Positions 1 to 5,952 of a DNA stretch of 5,952 bases are shown here, piece by piece. The DNA is from an uncultured Treponema sp. (GTDB lineage Bacteria > Spirochaetota > Spirochaetia > Treponematales > Treponemataceae), in assembly GCA_905372205.1 (NCBI GenBank), contig CAJPOH010000066.1, positions 1-5,952 of the forward strand, in the 5' to 3' direction. Within the stretch, counting starts at the first letter, position 1; every line of letters begins with the position of its first letter. The position numbers and the translations under genes were made by a program. Under the pieces are notes generated by a model that saw nothing but the letters and a program-made list of their open reading frames with translations, was not told the origin of the DNA and did not search any database.

Positions 1-2
1 AA

Positions 3-857
3 TTTTTAAGAGAACGTCTAATTTTGGCTTATGAGCTACTTTCTGAAAAAGGCTCTATATATGTTCACCTTGATTATAAAATAGGGCATTACATTAAAAT
101 AGTAATGGATGAGATTTTTGGAATAGAAAATTTTAGAAATGATATTGCTAGAATAAAGTGTAATCCAAAAAATTTTGCAAAAACTTCTTATGGAAATATT
201 AAAGACTTGATCTTATTCTACACAAAAACAAAAAAAAATATATGGAATGATGTAAATGCTCCTTTTTCAGAAGAAGATATTAAAAGATTGTATAAAAAAA
301 TTGATAGCACTGGAAGAATGTATACAACAATTCCTCTTCATGCACCGGGAGAGACAAAAAATGGAACAACTTCAGAAGCTTTTAATGGAATTAAGCCTCC
401 TACCGGAAGACACTGGCGGTGTTCTCCTAGTGTGTTAGAAAAATTAGATAAAGAAGGAATGATTGAATGGTCTAATAACGGAGTGCCTAGACGTATTATT
501 TATGCAGATGAGAAAAAAGGAAAGAAAGTTCAGGACATTTGGGAATATAAAGATAGCCAATACCCACTGTATCCTACAGAAAAAAACTTAAAACTTCTTG
601 AATATATGATTGAGAATTCTTCAAACCGCGATAGCATTGTTTTAGATTTTTTTTGTGGTTCTGGCACTACATTGCTAGCAGCAAACAATTTGCAAAGGCA
701 ATGGATAGGAATTGATAGTTCTGAACATGCAATAAAAATTACAAGAGAAAGACTATCCAACAACATACCTGAGTTATTTCCTAGAGCAAATTATGATCTA
801 ATATTCTTAAAGGCAATTACTGACGTTGGAATTGATAGCTGGATTTTCGCACCTTGA
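3..857 (+). CDS. DNA methyltransferase, beta class (N6-adenine/N4-cytosine), 5'-truncated by the window edge
   Basis: Transfers a methyl group from S-adenosylmethionine to an exocyclic amino group of adenine or cytosine in DNA. The frame is open from base 3 (reading FLRERLILAYELLSEKGSIY), so the TTG at 24 is internal and the gene starts upstream; 284 residues are visible. The order fits the beta class, in which catalytic motif IV (DPPY) comes first, here outside the window, then the target-recognition region, motif X and motif I. The variable middle (about residues 45-185) includes YGNIKDLILFYTK and GRHWRCSP and should carry target recognition. YPTEKNLKLLEYMI (about 190-203) is the motif X region. 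DFFCGSGTT (215-223) is the AdoMet-binding motif I, followed by RQWIGID. The C-terminus ends naturally in a TGA. It could be a type II, type III-like or orphan enzyme. The class is secure, but specificity and base are not readable. Confidence 0.93.
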   Translation, partial: FLRERLILAYELLSEKGSIYVHLDYKIGHYIKIVMDEIFGIENFRNDIARIKCNPKNFAKTSYGNIKDLILFYTKTKKNIWNDVNAPFSEEDIKRLYKKIDSTGRMYTTIPLHAPGETKNGTTSEAFNGIKPPTGRHWRCSPSVLEKLDKEGMIEWSNNGVPRRIIYADEKKGKKVQDIWEYKDSQYPLYPTEKNLKLLEYMIENSSNRDSIVLDFFCGSGTTLLAANNLQRQWIGIDSSEHAIKITRERLSNNIPELFPRANYDLIFLKAITDVGIDSWIFAP

Positions 858-880
858 AAAATCACTATTGCATATTTAAT
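854..880 (+). promoter_or_regulatory. Candidate promoter for the 635-residue gene
   Basis: TTGAAA (854-859, five of six consensus matches) and TTTAAT (875-880, five of six) are separated by 15 bp, slightly short for sigma70. Transcription would begin near 887 and leave a leader of about 18 nt. A competing pair is TTGCAT (868-873) and TAGAAT (891-896) with a 17-bp spacer, which would start the RNA almost at the ATG. AT-rich DNA gives such matches easily, so this is weak. Read-through from the methyltransferase gene 47 bp upstream is equally possible. Confidence 0.3.
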
Positions 881-904
881 GTGTTATGTATAGAATACTA
901 GGAT

Positions 905-2812
905 ATGATGACGCATCTTTCATTATTACAAATAATTCGTTCCTATTCCGTTAAAAAGAATGATAGCAATGTTTTATTGCAAGAGTTGACAGACTATGTT
1001 CGCCGTTATGCTAAGCATTATTTGCAACAGAGACCAGATCTCGTTCAATATATCGAAATAACAAATGAAGAACTCTTAGAAATTATAAAAACTTTTGAGG
1101 AAGAAGGTATTCTTTCTGTTTCTGTAAACAAGAAAAATGTTCTTATTTTTGTGCCATATTTTTATATTGAAAGCATTGATAAGATATATCAAGATATTGA
1201 AAGGCGTGAAGATGTTCCATTTCCTTTGGCTTCAGATTTGCCTGCTTCGTTTCCTAAACAACTTATTAGAAAAATAACATTTGATGATGAATTTATGCAT
1301 CTTAATCCAGAAGATGGTAATGATTTTGTATATCTTTTAGTATTTTCTGGTTCTGCTAAGTCGATATTGTTTCCTGCAAGGTATACAGCGGATAATATTT
1401 TCCTTCTTTGCATAAAAAAGATACAGTTGTATTTTAGAAAAGATGAAACTAGAGATTATCTTCAAAAAAGACTTTTAATAGCAAATCCTTCAAAAGATTC
1501 AACGGTGCGTTCTTTTGTTATGAAGCTTCAATCAAGAGATATGGGAGTTATTCGTTCTATAAAAGGTGCAGAAGATAGCTACTTATTATGGGGGCAACTT
1601 TGTGCATTTATCAAGCAGGATATTGAAAAGAAAAATGAAAAATTACCCGAAGAAGAATCTTTGTTAGCCGCTGTCAGTGTTGTGGATTTTTTAAACAACT
1701 ACTATCGTGGGGCTCATCAAAAAGACATGCAAAAACAAACAGCATTAAAAAACCTAAACCTTGCTTTTCAACGACCACCTTATTATTTCACTATAAAAAA
1801 TATTACTGACTTTGTGGACTCACGCGGTATTCCTCTTCTTGGGCAGTATGACCAAGAAGATCTCACTAACTACTTACAAAGCAAAACATCTATTTGCGAA
1901 AATTTTTCTGTGCCTGATATTTTAACATTTAGAAACTCTACTGGAGAACGTTTTTATGTCTATGCAGATAAAGTTATTCCATTATTGATTTCATTGGTAA
2001 CAGAATGTAGGTCTCAAGTAAAAGATGCTTGTGTTGCTAAATGGGTGCAACTTTTACGAAATTTTCGCCAAGATGTTGCAATGAGAAATAATGAAGCTTT
2101 TAATAGATTTATTAAAGAAATGTGTGAAGCAGAAGCTAATAACCTTTATGCAATTCTCAATGCTTCTTTTATGTCTGCGTTGGTGTTAGATAAGAAAATT
2201 AATGATATACAAGCAGGAGAAATTGCTAGGTTGTATCCTGATGGAAAGCAAGCTTCATACAGTGATATTTTAATGCTCAATAGAATTGAGTTATTAAACG
2301 ATGCAAAGATACTTCTTCCTTTTTATTACACTTTGCCTGTGATTTCTTCTATAATAGCTTTCTTTGTTGGACGCAAAAAAGAACCAAAAACTGAAAATAA
2401 AAAAGAAGAACAAGATAGAAAGACTACAAAGAAAGTATTAAAACCCAAGAAAACATACAAGGATGTTGTAGCTTCTTTATCTAAAGAAATGTTGCCACAA
2501 GGTCTTTCTATGGAAGAAGCCCTTCAATATTATTTAGACCTCTGGAATACCAATCTAAATGAAAAATTGAGAAATAATCTAACAGAAGATGTTAATTCAT
2601 TCATTAGAGATTATATTCGTGGCATTCAAAGAACATTACCTGTTTCTTCTGTAGATAAGCGGAGAGTGGAACAACTTGCAGAAACGGTTGTCCATACTAA
2701 TAGTCTATCAAAAATAAAAGATAAGAAGGCTTTCAAGGCTTATACTGAAATCTACATACTAAAAGTTATTAGTACATATTTTCAGGAGACATCAATGGGG
2801 AAAATTCTCTAG
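905..2812 (+). CDS. Conserved-looking hypothetical protein, 635 aa, one probable membrane segment
   Basis: I do not recognise this protein. Residues 1-470 are mostly mixed helical sequence. About residues 50-90 (NEELLEIIKTFEEEGILSV, then a beta-like stretch) could be a winged-helix fold, which is only an impression. A hydrophobic stretch LLPFYYTLPVISSIIAFFVG (470-489) could be a single membrane helix. It is followed by a very basic, low-complexity linker (490-520, rich in Lys, Glu and Thr) and a helical C-terminal domain (521-635). No signal peptide, nuclease motif, Walker A or helicase motif was seen. TAG at 899-901 is in frame, so the start cannot be further upstream. ATGs stand at 905 and 908. 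AGGA (900-903) is only 1 nt from the first and 4 nt from the second, so 908 may be the real start. The strand matches the methyltransferase and murC. It may be a lineage-specific chromosomal gene rather than a restriction partner. Confidence 0.85.
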   Translation: MMTHLSLLQIIRSYSVKKNDSNVLLQELTDYVRRYAKHYLQQRPDLVQYIEITNEELLEIIKTFEEEGILSVSVNKKNVLIFVPYFYIESIDKIYQDIERREDVPFPLASDLPASFPKQLIRKITFDDEFMHLNPEDGNDFVYLLVFSGSAKSILFPARYTADNIFLLCIKKIQLYFRKDETRDYLQKRLLIANPSKDSTVRSFVMKLQSRDMGVIRSIKGAEDSYLLWGQLCAFIKQDIEKKNEKLPEEESLLAAVSVVDFLNNYYRGAHQKDMQKQTALKNLNLAFQRPPYYFTIKNITDFVDSRGIPLLGQYDQEDLTNYLQSKTSICENFSVPDILTFRNSTGERFYVYADKVIPLLISLVTECRSQVKDACVAKWVQLLRNFRQDVAMRNNEAFNRFIKEMCEAEANNLYAILNASFMSALVLDKKINDIQAGEIARLYPDGKQASYSDILMLNRIELLNDAKILLPFYYTLPVISSIIAFFVGRKKEPKTENKKEEQDRKTTKKVLKPKKTYKDVVASLSKEMLPQGLSMEEALQYYLDLWNTNLNEKLRNNLTEDVNSFIRDYIRGIQRTLPVSSVDKRRVEQLAETVVHTNSLSKIKDKKAFKAYTEIYILKVISTYFQETSMGKIL

Positions 2813-2828
2813 TAGATTTAAGGGATTT

Positions 2829-2863
2829 CGTAGATTAATTGTGAGTAGCAAATTAATTCTACG
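2829..2863 (+). other. Imperfect dyad / stem-loop between the 635-residue gene and murC
   Basis: CGTAGATTAATT (2829-2840) is complementary to AATTAATTCTACG (2851-2863), giving 12 base pairs with one bulged T and a 10-nt loop. It begins 16 bp after the stop at 2810-2812 and ends 14 bp before the murC -35 box. It could help end or stabilise the upstream transcript, but no T-tract follows, so it is not a standard intrinsic terminator. It could equally be a protein-binding dyad upstream of the murC promoter. Confidence 0.5.
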
Positions 2864-2877
2864 AGGTTTCATACATA

Positions 2878-2905
2878 TTGCCATTGCTTGTAAGGATTTT
2901 ATAAT
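2878..2905 (+). promoter_or_regulatory. Sigma70-type promoter for murC
   Basis: TTGCCA (2878-2883, five of six matches to the -35 consensus) lies 16 bp upstream of a perfect TATAAT (2900-2905). The predicted RNA start is near 2912. This is the best promoter in the window, and it suggests murC is transcribed independently of the gene before it. The leader would be about 14 nt for a GTG start at 2926 or about 35 nt for the ATG at 2947. Confidence 0.65.
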
Positions 2906-2936
2906 TTGCCACAGTAAAAGGATCTGTGGTTGCTAT

Positions 2937-2949
2937 AGGAAAAACTATG
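2937..2949 (+). promoter_or_regulatory. murC: Ribosome binding site deciding the murC start
   Basis: AGGA (2937-2940) with a 6-nt spacer precedes ATG 2947. The alternative GTG at 2926 has AAAAGGA (2916-2922) with only a 3-nt spacer, and that site would lie about 4 nt from the predicted RNA 5' end. Spacing, ATG over GTG and leader length all favour 2947. The extension from 2926 would add only seven residues. Confidence 0.6.
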
Positions 2950-4404
2950 GAAGTATTGCCTAATGATCTTAATGGATTTAGAATCCATATGGTTGGAATA
3001 AAAGGTACAGGAATGACAGCACTTGCACAACTTCTTTGTAGTAGGGGGGCTATCATAACAGGCAGTGATGTTAAAGATGTATTTTATACAGACGAAATCC
3101 TTAGAAATCTTTCAATTGATGTTACTCTTTTTAATGAAGCAAACATAAAAGATGATATAAATCTTGTAATCCATTCGGCTGCCTATACATTTGATGAAAA
3201 TGTGGAATTAAAGGAAACATTAAAAAAAAATATCCCTCATCTTTCATATCCTCAAGCTCTTGGGGAATTCTCACTTCATAGTTATTCTTGTGGTGTATGT
3301 GGGGTGCATGGAAAAACTACCACAACTGGTATGGCAGGAACAATTCTCAAAGAATTAGGTCTTTCGGTCTCCACTTTAGCAGGAAGTTCGATAGCAAGTT
3401 TTGGTTCCTCTTGTATTATGTTGGGAGGCGATAAATATTTTGTAGCGGAAACATGTGAGTATAATAGGCATTTTTTAAATTTTCATCCAAAAGAAATAAT
3501 ACTTACAAGTGTTGAAGAAGATCATCAAGATTGCTATCCAACTTATGAATCTATTCTCACAGCTTTTTTGAATTATATTGATAGATTGCCAGAGATGGGA
3601 AAGGTTTTTTATTGTGCAGATGATAAAGGAGCTAGGGAAGTTGCAACACTTTCTTTTTCTAGTCGTCCAGATTTAATGTTTATTGCGTATGGTGAAAATG
3701 CTATAGGAGATTATAAGTTAAAGATAATTGGAATAAAAGATGAAAGATTATATTTTTCATTAGCTGGTTTTGCGGGTGAATTTTCACTTCCTGTTCCTGG
3801 AAAATATAATGCACTCAATGCTACAGCTGCCATTGCTCTCTCTTTGAGCCTTTTGCAAAGAGAAAAGAAAGAAATAACTATTGAAGACTTAGGCTTAATA
3901 AGGCGTGCTATTTCAAAATATACAGGAGCTAAAAGACGTTTTGAATTGATTGGAAAGGTAAACAACATAATCTTTTTGGATGATTATGCTCACCATCCTA
4001 CAGCAATAAAAGCTTTATTAAAGGGTTTAAAAGAATTTTATCCAACAAGAAGAATAATAGCAGATTTTATGCCACATACTTATTCGAGAACAGCTTCTCT
4101 TTTGAATGAATTTGCTGATAGTTTTATGGATGCTGATATTGTTATTCTTCATAAAATATATGCTTCTGCTAGAGAGGTTTATAATGGGGGAGTAACAGGA
4201 GAAACTTTATTTGAGAAAACTAAGAAGGTTAAAAGAGGAGTGCATTTCTTTTCTGAAGTGCTAGATGCAAGTGATTTTGTGCTACAAACATTGAAAGAAG
4301 GTGATCTTTTTGTTACGATTGGAGCTGGAGACAATTGGCAACTTGCTAAAAAGGTGTTATCACAATTGGAAAACTCTTTAGGCAAGACATTGGTAAGGCA
4401 TTAA
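2947..4404 (+). CDS. murC: UDP-N-acetylmuramate--L-alanine ligase MurC
   Basis: Cytoplasmic Mur ligase that uses ATP to join L-alanine to UDP-MurNAc, the first amino-acid addition of peptidoglycan precursor synthesis. All three domains are visible in 485 residues, normal for the family. The N-terminal UDP-substrate domain has HMVGIKGTGM (14-23). The central ATPase has GVHGKTTTT (119-127, P-loop Lys123), AETCEYNRHF (from 167, with Glu171 at the conserved acidic position), LTSVEEDHQD (His193) and PGKYNALNA (284-292). The C-terminal domain has LDDYAHHP (344-351), MPHTYSR (375-381) and GAGDN (459-463). The DDYAHHP signature and HTYSR motif point to MurC rather than MurD, E or F. Mpl is a closer relative but is less likely given the typical MurC motifs. 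The gene stands alone, without murB, murG or fts genes beside it. The alternative GTG at 2926 gives 492 residues. Confidence 0.96.
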   Translation: MEVLPNDLNGFRIHMVGIKGTGMTALAQLLCSRGAIITGSDVKDVFYTDEILRNLSIDVTLFNEANIKDDINLVIHSAAYTFDENVELKETLKKNIPHLSYPQALGEFSLHSYSCGVCGVHGKTTTTGMAGTILKELGLSVSTLAGSSIASFGSSCIMLGGDKYFVAETCEYNRHFLNFHPKEIILTSVEEDHQDCYPTYESILTAFLNYIDRLPEMGKVFYCADDKGAREVATLSFSSRPDLMFIAYGENAIGDYKLKIIGIKDERLYFSLAGFAGEFSLPVPGKYNALNATAAIALSLSLLQREKKEITIEDLGLIRRAISKYTGAKRRFELIGKVNNIIFLDDYAHHPTAIKALLKGLKEFYPTRRIIADFMPHTYSRTASLLNEFADSFMDADIVILHKIYASAREVYNGGVTGETLFEKTKKVKRGVHFFSEVLDASDFVLQTLKEGDLFVTIGAGDNWQLAKKVLSQLENSLGKTLVRH

Positions 4405-4482
4405 GGAATCGCATTATTAAATGCTGTGCTTAGGACACTAATCTTTATTATTGTCTACCATTAATTCTAAGTGTTTCCTTAA
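4401..4482 (+). other. Potential three-way RNA fold in the murC-yicC gap
   Basis: Three complementary pairs nest without conflict. TTAAGGAA (4401-4408) pairs perfectly with TTCCTTAA (4475-4482). GCATT and AATGC (4411-4415, 4420-4424) form a small hairpin with a 4-nt loop. ACACT (4435-4439) pairs with AGTGT (4470-4474), directly abutting the outer stem. The outer stem includes the murC stop codon (4402-4404) and ends 13 nt before the yicC Shine-Dalgarno. The stems are short and AT-rich, so chance is a real alternative. No clear sigma70 promoter or intrinsic terminator was found in this 108-bp gap. Confidence 0.3.
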
Positions 4483-4495
4483 TTAGCTTTTTCCT

Positions 4496-4504
4496 AAAGG
4501 AGAT
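4496..4504 (+). promoter_or_regulatory. yicC: Strong Shine-Dalgarno of yicC
   Basis: AAAGGAGAT closely matches the complement of the 16S rRNA tail. The AAAGGAG core (4496-4502) is 10 nt from ATG 4513. It is the strongest ribosome binding site in the window. The preceding CTTTTTCCT (4487-4495) could pair partly with it (CTTT with AAAG), a weak possible local occlusion. Confidence 0.75.
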
Positions 4505-4512
4505 AAGTAAAT

Positions 4513-5379
4513 ATGAAAAGCATGACGGGCTATGCTTTGGTAGAAGATACAATAGAAAATAGTTTTGTTAGTGTAGAAATAAAAAGTTATAATTCTAAGT
4601 ATTTAGAACTAGATGTTTCACTTCCAAATTTTTTGTCTAGTTTCGAACCTTTTATTCATTCTTTCATAGCAAAAAAGAAGGTGCGAGCAAAAATGGGGGT
4701 TTCTATTAAAGCCTTTCATTCTTCGCAAGAGGCTCAGATTAGTATAAATAGAGAAATTGCTTCTTCATACATCAAAGAACTTAGAGAAATTGCTAGTGAA
4801 TTAGATATTCCTTTCACTGCAAATATTGAGCTTCTTCTAAAACAATCTGGTATCCTAAAATATGAAATAAAAACTGATAGAGAAGCATGGGAAAGAAGAC
4901 TTACTGCTATGCTAAATAGATGTTTTTATTTTTATGATCAAGTGCGGTCTACGGAAGGGGAGGCTTTACTGAGAGATATAGAAAATCAAACTTTTTTAAT
5001 AGAAGAAGAATTAAAAAAGATAGAACAGTTTTCATATAAAATGGACGAATATTTTAAGGAAACTGTTAAAGCTCGATTTTTAGAAGTTGTTGGTGATGAT
5101 TATAATGAAGAGAGAGTTATGCAAGAAATTGCAGCTCTTCTTGTGCGTTTCACAATAAATGAAGAAGTAGTAAGATTGAAAAGTCATCTTGAGTTATTGA
5201 GAGCTGAGTTGAAAAAAGATGGAGCTGTTGGAAAAAGATTAGATTTTATATCGCAAGAAATTATGAGAGAAACAAACACAATTGGGGCGAAAAATCAATT
5301 GAATGAAATTACGCCTTCTGTCATTATGATAAAATCTTGTATAGAAAATATTAGAGAACAAGCTAAAAATGTGGAGTAG
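4513..5379 (+). CDS. yicC: YicC/YloC family endoribonuclease
   Basis: YicC-family proteins are cytoplasmic; the E. coli member is reported as an endoribonuclease involved in small-RNA turnover, and the family is found across bacteria. This protein has the usual length (288 aa against about 287-295). It opens with the signature MKSMTGYA, followed by the family-typical VEIKSYNSKYLELDVSLP (about 21-38), and ends with the DUF1732-type region RLDFISQEIMRETNTIGAK (242-260), in which the Glu and Asn residues are strongly conserved in relatives. The middle (about 120-230) is charged and helical, probably oligomerisation helices. The start is set by the strong Shine-Dalgarno at 4496. The kinase gene begins 3 bp after its stop, so the two are very likely co-transcribed. 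Its RNA targets in this organism cannot be told from the sequence. Confidence 0.93.
   Translation: MKSMTGYALVEDTIENSFVSVEIKSYNSKYLELDVSLPNFLSSFEPFIHSFIAKKKVRAKMGVSIKAFHSSQEAQISINREIASSYIKELREIASELDIPFTANIELLLKQSGILKYEIKTDREAWERRLTAMLNRCFYFYDQVRSTEGEALLRDIENQTFLIEEELKKIEQFSYKMDEYFKETVKARFLEVVGDDYNEERVMQEIAALLVRFTINEEVVRLKSHLELLRAELKKDGAVGKRLDFISQEIMRETNTIGAKNQLNEITPSVIMIKSCIENIREQAKNVE
5373..5376 (+). promoter_or_regulatory. Ribosome binding site of the kinase gene, inside the yicC end
   Basis: GGAG at 5373-5376 lies within the last codons of yicC, 6 nt from ATG 5383. With only 3 bp between the yicC stop (5377-5379) and this ATG, terminating ribosomes probably re-initiate here, coupling the two products. 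Confidence 0.6.
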
Positions 5380-5382
5380 GTT

Positions 5383-5949
5383 ATGAGTGAACAATATGCG
5401 ATTCCTAAAGGAAAAGAGTTGCGAGTTGCAATATCTGGTAAGTCTGGTTGTGGCAACACAACTGTTTCATCTTTCCTTGCTTCTAAACTATCTATTCCTT
5501 GTGTAAACTATACTTTTAAGAATTTGGGTGCAGAATTGGGCTTGAGTGTGAAGGAAATTATGGAAAAAGCTAGAACAGATTTTTCGTTTGATAAAACTGT
5601 GGATACTAGGCAGGTGGAGCTTGCAAATAAGTCTTCTTGTATTCTAGCTTCTAGGCTTGCTATATGGCTACTAAAAAATGCAGATTTAAAAGTTTACCTT
5701 TATGCTTCTAGTGATGTGAGAGCAGAAAGAGTTCATAAACGTGAAGGTGGTAACTTTGAAGTATTGAAAGCATTCACAGAAACTCGAGATAGTGAAGACA
5801 CAAAAAGATATAAAGAATTATATTCGATTGATAATAACGACTACTCTTTTGTTGATCTTTTAATTGATACAGGTAATTTGCAACCTGAACACATTGTTAA
5901 ACTCATTATTGATGCATTGTTAGAAAAATCATTAATTTATAAAATATAA
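5383..5949 (+). CDS. Cytidylate kinase-like protein (short, archaeal-type Cmk family) with an atypical P-loop
   Basis: Predicted cytoplasmic P-loop kinase that would phosphorylate CMP or dCMP with ATP. The protein is 188 residues, close to the short archaeal-type Cmk proteins and shorter than the typical bacterial enzyme (about 220-230). Visible blocks are VAISGKSGCGNTT (15-27, P-loop region), FDKTVDTRQVELA (69-81), ILASRLAIWLL (87-97), ADLKVYLYASSDVRAERVHKREG (100-122, strand plus Arg-rich lid region) and ETRDSEDTKRYKELYSID (133-150), followed by a D-L-L-I-D-T strand near 158-163. The middle and C-terminal blocks match the archaeal-type order well. The oddity is Asn25 where Walker A normally has Lys; Lys20 is the nearest lysine in the loop. 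The gene sits 3 bp behind yicC with its own GGAG site. Activity and substrate are therefore inferred. It could also be a family member with a changed role. Confidence 0.82.
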   Translation: MSEQYAIPKGKELRVAISGKSGCGNTTVSSFLASKLSIPCVNYTFKNLGAELGLSVKEIMEKARTDFSFDKTVDTRQVELANKSSCILASRLAIWLLKNADLKVYLYASSDVRAERVHKREGGNFEVLKAFTETRDSEDTKRYKELYSIDNNDYSFVDLLIDTGNLQPEHIVKLIIDALLEKSLIYKI

Positions 5950-5952
5950 ATT

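Noticed and set aside
24..26. TTG at 24 as the methyltransferase start
   Set aside because: The frame is open to the window edge and the upstream residues FLRERLI continue the family sequence. The catalytic DPPY motif must lie further upstream.
230..238. A9 run inside the methyltransferase gene (and a T8 run at 647-654 in motif I), as possible phase-variation tracts
   Set aside because: The housekeeping murC gene carries an equal A9 run at 3222-3230, so such tracts are expected from base composition here. All are in frame and no tetranucleotide or poly-G tract was seen.
256..438. Second-frame open stretch inside the methyltransferase gene
   Set aside because: It is wholly contained in the methyltransferase coding frame, is low-complexity and resembles no protein.
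842..863. GATTTTC / GAAAAATC hairpin at the methyltransferase stop codon as a terminator
   Set aside because: Seven weak pairs with a bulge, AT-rich and lacking a following T-tract. It is too weak to call.
905..2812. 635-residue protein as the restriction enzyme paired with the methyltransferase
   Set aside because: No Walker A, DEAD-box, HNH or convincing PD-(D/E)xK arrangement could be seen, and a probable membrane segment argues against it. It was left as unknown.
3711..3968. Minus-strand open frame within murC (likewise 4179-4385, 2859-3056, 1189-1413 and 530-766)
   Set aside because: They lie opposite well-supported coding sequence, show no family signature and have no upstream ribosome site I could support.
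4446..4451. TATTAT as a -10 box for yicC
   Set aside because: No acceptable -35 hexamer was found 15-19 bp upstream, and AT-rich DNA gives such hexamers by chance.

Overview
The window is AT-rich and reads almost entirely on the + strand. It holds five coding regions: the 3' part of a DNA methyltransferase gene, a 635-residue protein of unknown function, murC, a yicC-family gene, and a small cytidylate-kinase-like gene. I found no rRNA, tRNA, CRISPR array, insertion sequence or integrase. The best guess at the source is a low-GC host-associated spirochaete, probably Treponema-like. This rests on remembered resemblance of the MurC motifs and of the kinase P-loop (GKSGCGNTT), and on murC lying outside a division/cell-wall cluster. 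It is an inference.

Layout. Bases 3-857 carry the C-terminal portion of a beta-class amino-methyltransferase (N6-adenine or N4-cytosine). Its catalytic motif IV must lie before the window. After a 47-bp gap, 905-2812 encodes a large hypothetical protein with one probable hydrophobic segment and a very basic linker. A 134-bp gap then contains an imperfect dyad and a good sigma70-type promoter (TTGCCA, 16 bp, TATAAT), followed by murC (preferred start 2947). A 108-bp gap with several complementary segments leads to yicC (4513-5379), which has the strongest Shine-Dalgarno in the window. The kinase gene follows 3 bp later and is probably translationally coupled to yicC. It ends 3 bp before the window does.

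How the genes relate. The left end looks like the edge of an accessory DNA-modification locus. No recognisable restriction enzyme follows the methyltransferase, so any partner would have to be upstream. The right half is housekeeping: MurC adds L-alanine to UDP-MurNAc in peptidoglycan synthesis, YicC is an RNA-degradation factor, and the kinase would phosphorylate CMP/dCMP. The 635-residue protein sits at the junction and cannot be assigned to either side from sequence alone.

I see no convincing new multi-gene system. The points most worth checking are the kinase P-loop, which has Asn where Walker A has its Lys, the pairing of yicC with a pyrimidine rather than a purine nucleotide kinase, and the unidentified 635-residue protein.
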